Shown in pieces: positions 25,485 to 34,722 of a stretch of 64,000 nucleotides of DNA. The number at the start of each line of letters is the position of its first letter. The first letter of the stretch is position 1. Below the pieces are notes generated by a model. That model ran no database searches and was not told where the DNA came from. It was given only the letters and a program-made list of their open reading frames with translations. The stretch comes from Avipropionibacterium sp050157065 (lineage in GTDB: Bacteria > Actinomycetota > Actinomycetes > Propionibacteriales > Propionibacteriaceae), in the NCBI GenBank assembly GCA_050157065.1, contig CP189573.1. One strand, given 5' to 3'. Both the position numbers and the translations under genes were made by a program.

Positions 25485-26153
25485 ATGTCCGAGGTCAAGC
25501 TCGCCGCCCTACCGCGCACCGAGTTCGGCAAGGGTGCCGCCCGTCGCACCCGTCGCGCCCACCGCATCCCCGCCGTGCTGTACGCCAACGGTGTCGATCC
25601 GATCCACGTCACCCTGCCGGGGCACGAGACGATGCTGGCGCTGCGCGTCGACAACGCCTTGCTGACCATCGACATCGAAGGTTCCGAGCAGCGCCTCGCC
25701 CTGCCCCGTCAGGTGCAGCGTGACCCGCTGAAGGGAACCATCGAGCACGTCGACCTGATCATCGTGAAGCGGGGTCAGAAGGTCGACGTCGACGTCGCCA
25801 TCCACATCGTCGGCGAGGCCGCCCCCGACAGCATGGTCAGCGTCGAGCACAACGACATCCGCGTCGAGGCCGAGGCGACCAACATCCCGACCGGCTTCGA
25901 GGTCTCGGTCGAGGGCCTGGAGCCCGGTGCGCAGATCTTCGCCAAGGACATCACCCTGCCCGAGGGCACCGTGCTGGCCATCGACGAGGAGACGTTGATC
26001 GTCAACGTCACCAACGCCCCGACGCAGGCCGAGCTGGACGCCGAACTCGCCGAGGCCGAGGCCGAGGCGGGCATCGAGCACGACGAGCCCGAGGACGCGT
26101 CCGGCGAGGGTGAGTCGGCCGACGCCGCCGGCGACGGCGACTCCGACGAGTGA
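25485..26153 (+). CDS. rplY: Large-subunit ribosomal protein L25 (CTC/TL5 type)
   Basis: 222 residues from ATG 25485 after AAGGAG. The N-terminal L25 domain binds 5S rRNA (EFGKGAARRTRRAHRIPAVL, YANGVDPIHV, LALPRQVQRDPLKGTIEHVD). The C-terminal TL5/CTC beta-barrel follows (VDVDVAIHIVGEA to LIVNVTNAP). The tail is an acidic Glu/Ala/Asp-rich run, common in actinobacterial homologues. It is general-stress-associated in other Gram-positives. It lies between prs and pth as in mycobacteria. Confidence 0.95.
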   Translation: MSEVKLAALPRTEFGKGAARRTRRAHRIPAVLYANGVDPIHVTLPGHETMLALRVDNALLTIDIEGSEQRLALPRQVQRDPLKGTIEHVDLIIVKRGQKVDVDVAIHIVGEAAPDSMVSVEHNDIRVEAEATNIPTGFEVSVEGLEPGAQIFAKDITLPEGTVLAIDEETLIVNVTNAPTQAELDAELAEAEAEAGIEHDEPEDASGEGESADAAGDGDSDE

Positions 26154-26176
26154 GCTCCTGACGGGGTGCGCAGACC

Positions 26177-26773
26177 ATGACCTGGTTGGTCGTCGGGCTG
26201 GGTAACCCCGGGCCCTCGTACGCCACGCACCGGCACAACGTCGGTGCGATGGTCGTGGCCGAGCTCGCACGGCGGGCCGGGGAGGGCTTCACCTCGGCCC
26301 GCGGCATGCGGGCCGAGGTGGTCACCACGCGGCTCGGTACGGCCGGTGTCGGCGTCCCCACCCCCGGCGCGCAGAAGCTCGTGCTGTGCCGGACCCGGAC
26401 CTACATGAACGAGTCCGGGATCAGCGTCGGCAAGGTGGCGGCCTTCCACGACGTCGCGCCCGAACACGTGGTGGTCATCCACGACGAGCTCGACATCGAC
26501 TTCGCCGCCCTGCGGATCAAGCTCGGCGGGGGCGACAACGGCCACAACGGGCTCAAGTCGATCCGGGCCCATCTCGGCACCGGCGACTACTACCGGATCC
26601 GGGTCGGGATCGGCCGGCCACCCGGTCGGCAGGACCCGGCGGCCTACGTCCTGTCGGACTTCGGCAGCACCCAGCGCAAGGAACTGCCGATGCTGATCGA
26701 CCGGGCTGCGTACGCCGTCGAGACCTTGGTCACCGACGGACTGACCGCGACCCAGAACCGCTTCAACGGTTGA
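26177..26773 (+). CDS. pth: Peptidyl-tRNA hydrolase
   Basis: 198 residues from ATG 26177. The family signature GLGNPGPSYATHRHNVG contains the catalytic His at about residue 21. TRTYMNESG and VIHDELDIDFAALRIKLGGG with GHNGLKSI supply the rest of the active site. The enzyme releases tRNA from peptidyl-tRNA that drops off the ribosome. The stop codon directly abuts the stop of the convergent PrsW gene with no spacer. Confidence 0.97.
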   Translation: MTWLVVGLGNPGPSYATHRHNVGAMVVAELARRAGEGFTSARGMRAEVVTTRLGTAGVGVPTPGAQKLVLCRTRTYMNESGISVGKVAAFHDVAPEHVVVIHDELDIDFAALRIKLGGGDNGHNGLKSIRAHLGTGDYYRIRVGIGRPPGRQDPAAYVLSDFGSTQRKELPMLIDRAAYAVETLVTDGLTATQNRFNG

Positions 26774-28267
26774 TCAACCCCGTGGGGGTGGCGGTTGTTG
26801 CTGGTACGGGGGTTGTTGCTGGTACGGGGGTTGCTGCTGCGGCGGGGGACCAGGCTGCCCCTGGTACCCCTGCGGTGGCTGTCCTTGGTGTCCCTGGGGC
26901 GGCTGTCCCTGGTGGGGCGGTGGCTGGTGGCCCGGTACGGGCTGCGGCTGGCCCGGGATCGCCGGTGCCGGTCCGACCGCCGGGATCTGGTCGACGTACG
27001 GGTTCTCCCGCCGGTCGATCGCAATCGTCTCGGTGAGCTCGGCGTGCATCGCCCGGGAGCGCGCATCGTCCAGCCCGTTGTCGATCCGGTCGCGGGCGAA
27101 GGCCAGCTCGGTGGTCGCGTCGATCATGGTCCGGGTGGCCTTCAGCACTTGCGGTCCCTGTTGCTTGGCGAGCGTACGGGCCTCCTTGCGGCCGGCCGAC
27201 GTGCCCAGCCAGTGCCCCTGTGCCGGGGTGATGATCTTGTCCCGGACGAGTCCCGGCAGTGCCTTGACCACCAACTGCTGCTCCCGCCGGCGGGCGATGA
27301 TCGCGACCACGACCAGGCCGACGAAGACCGGCACCATGAACAGGAAGTACATCACCAGCAGGCCGACCACACCGAAGAGTGTCGGGGCCGCATTCCAGAT
27401 GAAGTGCAACAGCATCGCACCGGCGAAGCCGGCGATGATCAGGCCCACCTTGGCCCCGCTCGACTTCTTGCGACCGGCGTAGTAGACGCCCAGGGCCGTC
27501 ATCGTGGTGAACAACGGGTGCGCGAACGGCGAGAACACCAGGCGCACCACGGCAACCCCGCTGAAGTTCGCGGCGTTGTCGACCAGGTACAAGATGTCCT
27601 CGGCCCAGGCGAAACCGGCCGCCACGATGCCGGCGAACACCAGGTGGTCGACCAGCGAGGTCATCTCCTTGCGGCGCCGTCCGGTGAGCATGAACAGCAG
27701 GAAGGCCCCCTTGATCAGCTCCTCGACGAACGGGGCGGAGATGATGGTCGCGAAGACATCCCCGAACAGCGCTCCGGCCAGGGTGTTGAACACCATCGCC
27801 ACGGCGGTGGACAGGCCCGCGCCCCACAGGAACGCCAGCAGCAGCAGCCGGGGTGGCTCCGGCTCCCACCGGTCCAGCATCAGGTAGCAGAACACCACCA
27901 CGCCGATCGCCACGGCCGACACCACCGCGCCCAGCAGCATCACGCCGGGGTTCGCCAGGAAGATCAGGCCGAGCAGCAGCAGCATCAGCACGCCGCACAC
28001 GATGATCAGCGCCAGTGGCGCACCGACCTTGATGACCGAGCGTTGGGCCGGCGGTCGGTAGTGCTGTGGGTTGGGGTGGTTGCCGCGGTGCAGTCCGGTG
28101 TCGGGCCGACCCTGCATCATGCCCGGTGGTGGTCCCTGGGGTGCTCCCGGATGCCCGTGCGGTGCCCCGGGATGTCCGGGTGGCGCGCCGGGATGTCCGG
28201 GTGGCGCGCCGGGGGCAGCGATCGGCGGTTGGCCGGGCTGTTGCCGCCACGGCTCGCTGGGTTGCAC
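26774..28267 (-). CDS. PrsW-family intramembrane metalloprotease with low-complexity tails
   Basis: 497 residues from GTG 28267 (start less certain than the body). The N-terminus has short tandem Pro/Gly/His repeats (PGAPPGHPGAPPGHPG). Then come 8 or so membrane helices with the PrsW signatures: APFVEELIKG (Glu-Glu), WAEDILYLVD, SPFAHPLFT and HFIWN. The C-terminus is again Pro/Gln-rich (PPYQQQPPYQQQPP). PrsW proteins cleave membrane substrates such as anti-sigma factors. No obvious sigma/anti-sigma pair is adjacent, so the substrate is unknown. The repeats in both tails are encoded by 20-24-base tandem DNA repeats and may vary between strains. Confidence 0.85.
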   Translation of the reverse strand: MQPSEPWRQQPGQPPIAAPGAPPGHPGAPPGHPGAPHGHPGAPQGPPPGMMQGRPDTGLHRGNHPNPQHYRPPAQRSVIKVGAPLALIIVCGVLMLLLLGLIFLANPGVMLLGAVVSAVAIGVVVFCYLMLDRWEPEPPRLLLLAFLWGAGLSTAVAMVFNTLAGALFGDVFATIISAPFVEELIKGAFLLFMLTGRRRKEMTSLVDHLVFAGIVAAGFAWAEDILYLVDNAANFSGVAVVRLVFSPFAHPLFTTMTALGVYYAGRKKSSGAKVGLIIAGFAGAMLLHFIWNAAPTLFGVVGLLVMYFLFMVPVFVGLVVVAIIARRREQQLVVKALPGLVRDKIITPAQGHWLGTSAGRKEARTLAKQQGPQVLKATRTMIDATTELAFARDRIDNGLDDARSRAMHAELTETIAIDRRENPYVDQIPAVGPAPAIPGQPQPVPGHQPPPHQGQPPQGHQGQPPQGYQGQPGPPPQQQPPYQQQPPYQQQPPPPRG

Positions 28268-28326
28268 GACTGAGTCACCACCTGGGTCTCGGGGAGGCCG
28301 GCCGGACGGCGGTCGGCCCTCCCAGA

Positions 28327-28752
28327 CTATGCCGTGGTGGGCCGATTCCTCCGCATCCGGAAGCGCAGCACGGCGATCGCGGCGGTGACGAGGGCCAGCA
28401 CCAGGGGCAGTACGACCGAGCCGCCGATCACCGCCACGGTGGCGATCACGGCACCGATCATCAACAGCGACAGGCAGGCGGCGGCGAGCGGGGTCAGCCT
28501 CGGGATCAGCAGTCCGACGGCGCCGGCCAGCTCGCACACGGCGACCAGGAAGCGCATCCACGGTTCGGTGCCGAGGGTGATGAACATGTCGACCTGCATC
28601 TGGTCGCCGATCAGCTTGCTGATGCCGGCGAACGCGAAGTTCAGGGCGACCAGGGCCTGTACGACCCAGAGCACGATGCCGAGCGCCTTGCGCCCGCCAC
28701 CGGAACGGGGGGTGTCTTGGGTGGGGGAGGGGGAAGGTGCGGTGGAAGTCAC
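28327..28752 (-). CDS. DoxX-family membrane protein
   Basis: About 141 residues from GTG 28752; GTG 28770 would add six. After a Ser/Pro-rich N-terminus come four membrane helices with the DoxX features NFAFAGISKLIGD and WMRFLVAVCELAGAVGLLIP. DoxX-like proteins are small quinone- or redox-linked membrane proteins, often stress-associated, with no settled biochemical role. It lies between the PrsW gene (same strand, 59 bp downstream) and the divergent mfd gene. Confidence 0.75.
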   Translation of the reverse strand: MTSTAPSPSPTQDTPRSGGGRKALGIVLWVVQALVALNFAFAGISKLIGDQMQVDMFITLGTEPWMRFLVAVCELAGAVGLLIPRLTPLAAACLSLLMIGAVIATVAVIGGSVVLPLVLALVTAAIAVLRFRMRRNRPTTA

Positions 28753-28880
28753 AGTCCTCGAGGCTGCCACCGGATCGGGGCTCCGACCATGGAACCTCGA
28801 CGTGTGCTGCCTGCTCGATGTCCACCGGGGTGTGGATCTGGGACTGCTTCGGTACGGCCGCGGGCGCTAGACTGCGGCCA

Positions 28881-31800
28881 GTGAGTCAACGCGAACATCG
28901 GGATGCTCCTCGACTCGACGGCCTGCGGCACCTGGTTGCCTCCGATCCCGTCCTGTCCGAGGTGGTCGGCCATGCCCGGACGAGGGCGACCACCACGCTC
29001 GATGTCACCATGCCGCCGGCACTTCGGCCCGCTGCCGTTGCCGCGATCGCCGCGGAGCGGCCCGTGCTGCTGGTCTGTGCCACCTACCGGGAGGCCGAGG
29101 ACGTCACCGGCGTACTGACCGACCTGCTGCCCACCGACAGCGTCGCCTACTACCCGGCCTGGGAGACGCTGCCGCACGAGCGGCTCAGCCCCAGGTCCGA
29201 CACCGTCGGCCGTCGGCTCGACGTGTTGCGCCGGTTGGTCGGCACCGACTCCGAACGGCCCCCGCTGCAGGTCATCGTCGCGCCGGTCCGCAGCATCCTG
29301 CAGCCGCAGGTGAAGGGCCTGGGCGAACTGCGGCCGGTCCACCTCGCCGTCGGCACCGACCACGACCCGTCCGAGCTGGCCCAGGAGCTGGTCGACGCCG
29401 CGTACGTCCGGGTCGACCTCGTCGAACGGCGGGGTGAGTTCGCCGTCCGCGGCGGCATCGTCGACGTCTTCCCGCCGACCGAGGAACATCCGTTGCGGGT
29501 CGACTTCTTCGGCGACACGATCGAGGAGATCCACCACTTCCAGGTGGCCGACCAGCGGTCCGACGACGAGCCCGTCGCCTCGTTCACCGCCTCGCCCTGC
29601 CGCGAACTGCTGTTGACCGATGACGTACGGCGTCGCGCCGCCGAGCTCGCCCCGCAGCACCCGGAGCTGGCCGAGATGTTCGAACGGATCGCCGCCGGTC
29701 ACGCCGTCGACGGGATGGAGTCGCTGTCGGCCGCACTGGTCGACGGGATGGAACTGCTGGTCGATCTCGTCCCGGCCGACACCGCCGTGCTGGTCGCCGA
29801 CCCCGAGCTGGTCCGCGGCCGTGCCCATGACCTGGTCGCGACCAGCGAGGAGTTCCGTGCCGCCTCGTGGGCGGCCGCGGCCGGCGGCGGCCAGGCCCCG
29901 ATCGACCTCGGCGCGGCCGCCTACCAGGAGCTCGGCGAGGTCCGCGGGCTCGCACTGTCCCGCGGCCTGTCGTGGTGGAGCCTGTCGCCGTTCGCCGCTG
30001 CACCCGCCGACGCCGGTCCGGCCGAGCCGGTCCGCACCGAGGACGGCGAGATCATCGACCTGTCGGTGCACGACACCGGTGGGGTGCAGGGCCTCCAGGT
30101 CGACGCCGAGGGGCCGCAGGACTGGCACGGCAACACCGACGGTGCGGTGACCGACATGCAGCAGCGGGTGGCCGACGACTGGCGGGTCGTCGTGCTCACC
30201 GAGGGGCACGGCCTGGCCACCCGCGTGCACGAGCTGCTCACCGAGGCCGAGGTGCCCAACAGGGTGGTCGACGACCTGGTCGAGGCGCCGGAGCCGGGGA
30301 CGGTGACGATCACGACCGCATCGTTGCGGCAGGGGTTCACGTTGCCGCAGGTCCGGTTGACCGTGCTCACCGGCGGCGACCTGGCCGGCCAGCGCGGAGC
30401 TGCGGTCGACCGTACCCAACGGGCCCTGCCACGCCGGCGGAAGAACCAGGTCAACCCGCTCGAGCTCAAGTCCGGTGACCCGGTCGTGCACGAACAGCAC
30501 GGGGTCGGCCGCTACGTCGAGATGATCACCCGCTCGGTGAAGGTGGACCCGCGGGCCCCGCGCAGCCAGACGACCACGCGTGAGTACCTGGTGATCGAGT
30601 ACGCCGCGTCCAAGAAGGGACAACCGGCCGACCGGCTGTTCGTCCCGATGGAGCAGCTCGACCTGGTCACCCGTTACGTCGGCGGCGAGATGCCCACCCT
30701 CGACCGGATGGGCGGCGGCGACTGGTCCAAGCGCAAGGGGCGGGCCCGCAAGGCGGTCCGGCAGATCGCCGCGGAGTTGATCAAGCTGTACGCGGCCCGG
30801 CAGGCGAGCCGGGGCCACGCGTTCGCGGCCGACACCCCGTGGCAGCGCGAGCTGGAGGACGCGTTCTCCTTCATCGAGACCCCCGACCAGTTGTCGGCCA
30901 TCGACGAGGTGAAGCGCGACATGGAGCAGATCGTGCCGATGGACCGGCTGATCTGCGGTGACGTCGGCTACGGCAAGACCGAGATCGCGGTCCGCGCCGC
31001 GTTCAAGGCGGTGCAGGACGGCAAGCAGGTCGCCGTCCTCGTCCCGACCACCCTGCTGGTGCAGCAGCACCAGGCGACGTTCGCCGACCGGTACGCCGGA
31101 TTTCCTGTCCAGGTAGGGGGTCTGAGCCGGTTCCAGACCGACGCGGAGGCGAAGGCGACCAAGGCCAAGATCGCCGACGGCACCCTCGACGTGGTCGTCG
31201 GCACCCACCGGCTGTTCGGTTCGGAGGTCCAGTTCAAGGACCTGGGAATGGTGATCATCGACGAGGAGCAGCGCTTCGGCGTCGAGCACAAGGAGTCGCT
31301 GAAACGACTGCGGACCCACGTCGACGTGCTCGCCATGTCGGCCACCCCGATCCCGCGGACCCTGGAGATGGCGATCACCGGCATCCGGGAGATGTCGACG
31401 ATCGCCACCCCGCCGGAGGAACGGCACCCGGTGCTGACCTTCGCCGGTGCGTACGACGAGGCGCAGGTGGTCGCCGCGATCCGTCGCGAGCTGTTGCGCG
31501 AGGGGCAGGTCTTCTTCGTGCACAACCGGGTGCAGTCGATCGACAAGGTGGCCCGCCGACTGGGTGAGTTGGTGCCCGAGGCCCGGGTCGCCACCGCGCA
31601 CGGCAAGATGAACGAACACCAGCTGGAGCAGGTGATGGTCGACTTCTGGGAACGTCGCACCGACGTGCTGGTGTCGACCACGATCGTCGAGGCGGGCCTG
31701 GACATCTCCAGCGCCAACACGTTGATCATCGAGCGGGCCGACCTGCTCGGGCTGTCCCAGCTGCACCAGCTGCGCGGTCGGGTGGGTCGCGGCCGGGAAC

Positions 31801-32534
31801 GCGGGTACGCCTACTTCTTCTACCCGCCGGACAAGCCGCTCACCGAGACCGCCCATGATCGACTGTCGACGATCGCCGCCCACTCCGAGCTCGGTGCCGG
31901 CATGGCGATCGCGATGAAGGACCTGGAGATCCGTGGTGCCGGCAACCTGCTCGGCGGTGAGCAGTCCGGTCACATCGCCGACGTCGGCTTCGACCTGTAC
32001 GTCCGGCTGGTGGGGGAGGCGGTCGCCGAGTTCCGCGGTGACGCGGTCGAGCCGGAGCCGGAGGTCCGCCTCGAGCTGCCGGTCGACGCCCACCTGCCCG
32101 GCGACTACGTCGAGTCGGAGCGGTTGCGGTTGGAGATGTACAAGCGACTCGCGGAGGTACGGACCGAGTCCGACCTGGTGGAGGTGGCCGCCGAGCTGAC
32201 CGATCGGTACGGCGACCCGCCGCCGGTGGTGGAGACGCTGCTCGCGGTCGCCAGGCTGCGGATCGCGGTCCGCGCGGCCGGTCTCACCGAGGTCGTCACC
32301 CAGGGCAACAGCATCCGGTTCGCACCGGCCGCGCTGCCGGAGTCGCGCCAACTGCGGCTGAAGCGGCTCTACCCCGGCAGCGTGGTGAAGGAACAGGCCG
32401 GGTTCGTCCTGGTGCCCCGACCCAAGTCGGGCACCATCGGTGGCCCGCCGCTGGTCGACCGTGACCTGCTCACCTGGTGTGCCGAGCTGATCGCAGCCGT
32501 GTTCGACGCTCCACCCGTGCCCGCTGCCTCGTGA
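28881..32534 (+). CDS. mfd: Transcription-repair coupling factor
   Basis: 1217 residues from GTG 28881. The UvrB-like N-terminal domains (YYPAWETLPHERLSPRSDTV, GGIVDVFPPTEEHPLRVDFF) are followed by the RNA-polymerase-interacting domain (GDPVVHEQHGVGRYVEM), the RecG-like translocase with Walker A GDVGYGKTE (Lys699) and DEEQ at 794-797, motif VI QLRGRVGRG, and the C-terminal TRCF domain. It removes stalled RNA polymerase from lesions and recruits UvrA. Length is standard. It starts an mfd-SurA-like-mazG series found in other actinobacteria. Confidence 0.97.
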   Translation: MSQREHRDAPRLDGLRHLVASDPVLSEVVGHARTRATTTLDVTMPPALRPAAVAAIAAERPVLLVCATYREAEDVTGVLTDLLPTDSVAYYPAWETLPHERLSPRSDTVGRRLDVLRRLVGTDSERPPLQVIVAPVRSILQPQVKGLGELRPVHLAVGTDHDPSELAQELVDAAYVRVDLVERRGEFAVRGGIVDVFPPTEEHPLRVDFFGDTIEEIHHFQVADQRSDDEPVASFTASPCRELLLTDDVRRRAAELAPQHPELAEMFERIAAGHAVDGMESLSAALVDGMELLVDLVPADTAVLVADPELVRGRAHDLVATSEEFRAASWAAAAGGGQAPIDLGAAAYQELGEVRGLALSRGLSWWSLSPFAAAPADAGPAEPVRTEDGEIIDLSVHDTGGVQGLQVDAEGPQDWHGNTDGAVTDMQQRVADDWRVVVLTEGHGLATRVHELLTEAEVPNRVVDDLVEAPEPGTVTITTASLRQGFTLPQVRLTVLTGGDLAGQRGAAVDRTQRALPRRRKNQVNPLELKSGDPVVHEQHGVGRYVEMITRSVKVDPRAPRSQTTTREYLVIEYAASKKGQPADRLFVPMEQLDLVTRYVGGEMPTLDRMGGGDWSKRKGRARKAVRQIAAELIKLYAARQASRGHAFAADTPWQRELEDAFSFIETPDQLSAIDEVKRDMEQIVPMDRLICGDVGYGKTEIAVRAAFKAVQDGKQVAVLVPTTLLVQQHQATFADRYAGFPVQVGGLSRFQTDAEAKATKAKIADGTLDVVVGTHRLFGSEVQFKDLGMVIIDEEQRFGVEHKESLKRLRTHVDVLAMSATPIPRTLEMAITGIREMSTIATPPEERHPVLTFAGAYDEAQVVAAIRRELLREGQVFFVHNRVQSIDKVARRLGELVPEARVATAHGKMNEHQLEQVMVDFWERRTDVLVSTTIVEAGLDISSANTLIIERADLLGLSQLHQLRGRVGRGRERGYAYFFYPPDKPLTETAHDRLSTIAAHSELGAGMAIAMKDLEIRGAGNLLGGEQSGHIADVGFDLYVRLVGEAVAEFRGDAVEPEPEVRLELPVDAHLPGDYVESERLRLEMYKRLAEVRTESDLVEVAAELTDRYGDPPPVVETLLAVARLRIAVRAAGLTEVVTQGNSIRFAPAALPESRQLRLKRLYPGSVVKEQAGFVLVPRPKSGTIGGPPLVDRDLLTWCAELIAAVFDAPPVPAAS

Positions 32535-32574
32535 CGTAGGATCGCCGACGAGCCCGACCCAGGAGAGACGACAC

Positions 32575-33159
32575 GTGACCTCGACGAACCAGCCCACCCG
32601 ACCCACCCGACGCCGCCGCCCCCGCGCGGTGATGGCCGCCCTGTTCGTGGCGCTGCTCGGCTCGGTGGCCCTGTTGGCCGGCTGCACCTCCAACTCGGTC
32701 GTCGCCTACCTCAACGGCTCGCCGGTGCTGACCGTCCAGGAATTCGACGAGATCCTGCCGGGCGTCGAGGCATCGTTGGGCGGGCAGGCCAACGACGAGG
32801 TCCGCAGTCAGGTGATCAGCCTGATCGTGGTGACCCAGATCGCCCGTGACCTGGCCGAGGCGCACGACATCGAGGTCACCGACGACGAGCTGGCGGTGAT
32901 GCAGCAGCAGGTCGGCAGCGTCGAGGACCCGGCGGCGCAGGCGGTGCTGGACGGTGTCGCCGAGGCGTCGGTGATCAAGCAGAAGGCCGACCAGCAGGAC
33001 CCGGAGCTGTGGACGAACGCGCTCAACGGTGCCCAGGTCGAGGTCAACCCCCGCTACGGCGCGTGGGTCGCGGTCGACGGGTCGTGGACGGTGTCGAGCG
33101 AGACCTCGCTGTCGGAGCCGGCCGGTCAGGCCGAGCAGCAGCAGGGCACCGGCGGCTGA
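32575..33159 (+). CDS. SurA_N-like lipoprotein
   Basis: 194 residues from GTG 32575 after AGGAG. A basic N-terminus and a hydrophobic helix lead to the lipobox LLAGC with Cys37, so the mature protein is anchored outside the membrane. The following ~110 residues (VVAYLNGSPVLTVQEFDEIL, VISLIVVTQIARDLAEAHDI) match the N-terminal chaperone domain of SurA/PrsA-type foldases, but no peptidyl-prolyl isomerase domain follows. It probably assists exported protein folding. A lipoprotein in this mfd-mazG position also occurs in mycobacteria. Confidence 0.8.
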   Translation: MTSTNQPTRPTRRRRPRAVMAALFVALLGSVALLAGCTSNSVVAYLNGSPVLTVQEFDEILPGVEASLGGQANDEVRSQVISLIVVTQIARDLAEAHDIEVTDDELAVMQQQVGSVEDPAAQAVLDGVAEASVIKQKADQQDPELWTNALNGAQVEVNPRYGAWVAVDGSWTVSSETSLSEPAGQAEQQQGTGG

Positions 33160-33169
33160 ACGCGTAACC

Positions 33170-33850
33170 GTGACCGAGCCTGATCCGCCCGCGACGGCCG
33201 TCAGCGAGGCAGTCGTCGGCGAGGCAGCCCTGCCACGGCTCGTCGCGGTGATGCACCGGTTGCGTCGGGAGTGCCCTTGGGACGCCCAGCAGACCCATCG
33301 CAGCCTCGTCACGTACCTGATCGAGGAGACGTACGAGACCGTCGAGGCGCTCGAGGCCGGGGACGACACCCATCTGGTGGAGGAGTTGGGCGACCTGCTG
33401 TTGCAGGTGGTGTTCCACGCCACGATCGCCGAGGAACGCGAGGCGTTCAGCCTGGACGACGTGGCCACCGGGGTGGCCGACAAGTTGATCAGGCGGCATC
33501 CGTACGTCTTCGCCGACGGCGAGGTGCCCACCGATCTGGACGCCACCTGGGAGCAGCGCAAGGCCGCCGAGAAGGGCCGGCGCTCGGTGCTGGAGGGCAT
33601 CCCGACGGGCATGTCGGCGATGGCGCGTGGGGCCAAGATCATCTCCCGGGCAGCCTCCCGTGGCGTCGAGCTCGACCTGCCGGACGAACCGATCTCCGAG
33701 CCCGAGCTGCGGACGGGCCTGCTCGGGCTGCTGGCGCGGGCCAAGGCGTCCGACCTCGACCCCGAGCAGGCGCTGCGCGACGTCGTACGAGACCTCGAGA
33801 CCACGGTGACCGACCACGAAGGCCGAGGAGCCCGTACGGCGGCGACGTGA
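33170..33850 (+). CDS. mazG: Nucleoside triphosphate pyrophosphohydrolase
   Basis: 226 residues from GTG 33170. The MazG core is clear: RLRRECPWDAQQTHRSLVTY, then LIEETYETVEALE and LVEELGDLLLQVVFHA, which supply the E-x-x-E...E-x-x-D magnesium-binding set. It hydrolyses (d)NTPs to monophosphates and pyrophosphate, cleaning damaged nucleotides. It follows the SurA-like gene by 10 bp and belongs to the mfd operon. The C-terminal second MazG half is shortened relative to the E. coli protein, as usual in actinobacteria. Confidence 0.93.
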   Translation: MTEPDPPATAVSEAVVGEAALPRLVAVMHRLRRECPWDAQQTHRSLVTYLIEETYETVEALEAGDDTHLVEELGDLLLQVVFHATIAEEREAFSLDDVATGVADKLIRRHPYVFADGEVPTDLDATWEQRKAAEKGRRSVLEGIPTGMSAMARGAKIISRAASRGVELDLPDEPISEPELRTGLLGLLARAKASDLDPEQALRDVVRDLETTVTDHEGRGARTAAT

Positions 33851-33888
33851 CACCGGCGACGTGACTCCGGCGACGTAGAATTTGCCGC

Positions 33889-34248
33889 ATGACCCAACAG
33901 CCTGCCGGGGAGCCGTGGCTCGAGCCCACCGACGACGACCTGGTCAAGCGGGGCGAGTACCCCTACCAGCGGGCCGATCAGGTCGAGTTGCACGGTGACA
34001 CCGCCGCGCCGACGCGGCGGCCTGACAGCGGTCGCGACGTAACGCCCGCCGAGTCCGCTGACATGGCCAAGCTGCACCAGCAGCACCAGTTCGTCCTGGG
34101 CATCGTGTCGCTGGGTACCGGCATTCCGTTGACGGCCATCGCCGCCACCAACGTCGAGCCCGGCCTGCTCGGCATCGCGGTCGCCTGGGCCGGCATCGTC
34201 GCGGTCAACCTCGCCCACGCCGTGCGTGGCCGTCGCCGGGACCGCTGA
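33889..34248 (+). CDS. Small two-helix membrane protein of unknown function
   Basis: 119 residues from ATG 33889. The first ~65 residues are polar and acidic (LEPTDDDLVKRGEYPYQRAD). Two hydrophobic helices follow at about 70-88 and 92-110 with a basic RGRRRDR tail. No family is recognised. It is separated from mazG by 38 bp on the same strand and may be co-transcribed. Confidence 0.6.
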   Translation: MTQQPAGEPWLEPTDDDLVKRGEYPYQRADQVELHGDTAAPTRRPDSGRDVTPAESADMAKLHQQHQFVLGIVSLGTGIPLTAIAATNVEPGLLGIAVAWAGIVAVNLAHAVRGRRRDR

Positions 34249-34289
34249 CCCCCTGGTGTCGAGGAGCGGCGACGGCACCCGACCACGAG

Positions 34290-34307
34290 ATGTATCGTTT
34301 GATACAT
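34290..34307. promoter_or_regulatory. Palindromic operator overlapping the SRPBCC start codon
   Basis: ATGTATC-GTTT-GATACAT is a perfect 7-bp inverted repeat. Its right arm includes the first two bases of ATG 34306. It precedes a two-gene unit whose second gene is a TetR regulator, so autoregulation through this site is likely. The internal TATCGT would be a -10 box placing transcription at or next to the ATG, that is, a leaderless mRNA. Confidence 0.6.
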
Positions 34308-34722
34308 GATCAGTGCGACGGCATCATCCGCGGCCGACCCGGCGGAACTGTTCGACATCGCCAGTGACGTGGAGGCGTGGGGTGACCGGCTGCCGACCGT
34401 CACCTCGGTGCGTCATGTCGCAGGACCCCGGCCGATGGCGGTCGGCTCCCGGTACGAGGTGGTCCAACCCGGCATCCCGGCCGCGGTCTACGAGGTCACT
34501 GAGTTGGACCCGGGGCGCCGGTTCGTCTGGCAGGCCCGGGGTGCTGGCATGGTCGCCACCGCGGGCCACACCGTGGTCGCGGACGGGACCGGTTCGCGGC
34601 TCGACCTCACCGTCGAATGGTCCGGGCCGCTGGGCCGGCTGTTCCGCGCCGTGGTCGCCAAGCGGGCCCAGGTGATGGTGGACACCGAGGCCGAGGTGTT
34701 CGCGCGGTTGGCCGCGGTGTGA
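34306..34722 (+). CDS. SRPBCC (polyketide cyclase/START-like) family protein
   Basis: 138 residues from ATG 34306. The pattern SAADPAELFDIASDVEAWGD followed by strands (GSRYEVVQPG, WQARGAGMVATAGHTVVADG) and a long C-terminal helix with PLGRLFRAVVAKRAQVMVD is that of START/SRPBCC ligand-binding proteins. It probably binds a small hydrophobic ligand. The last codon overlaps the GTG start of the TetR regulator, so both come from one mRNA. No ribosome binding site is visible upstream, consistent with leaderless translation. Confidence 0.8.
   Translation: MISATASSAADPAELFDIASDVEAWGDRLPTVTSVRHVAGPRPMAVGSRYEVVQPGIPAAVYEVTELDPGRRFVWQARGAGMVATAGHTVVADGTGSRLDLTVEWSGPLGRLFRAVVAKRAQVMVDTEAEVFARLAAV

Noticed and set aside
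24083..25675. A 530-residue antisense frame across glmU, prs and rplY
   Set aside because: It runs through three convincing housekeeping genes and has no protein-like motif.
28749..32693. A 1314-residue open frame antisense to mfd
   Set aside because: It is a codon-bias shadow: Mfd on the plus strand has every expected motif, while the antisense product is His/Arg/Gly-rich with no domain.
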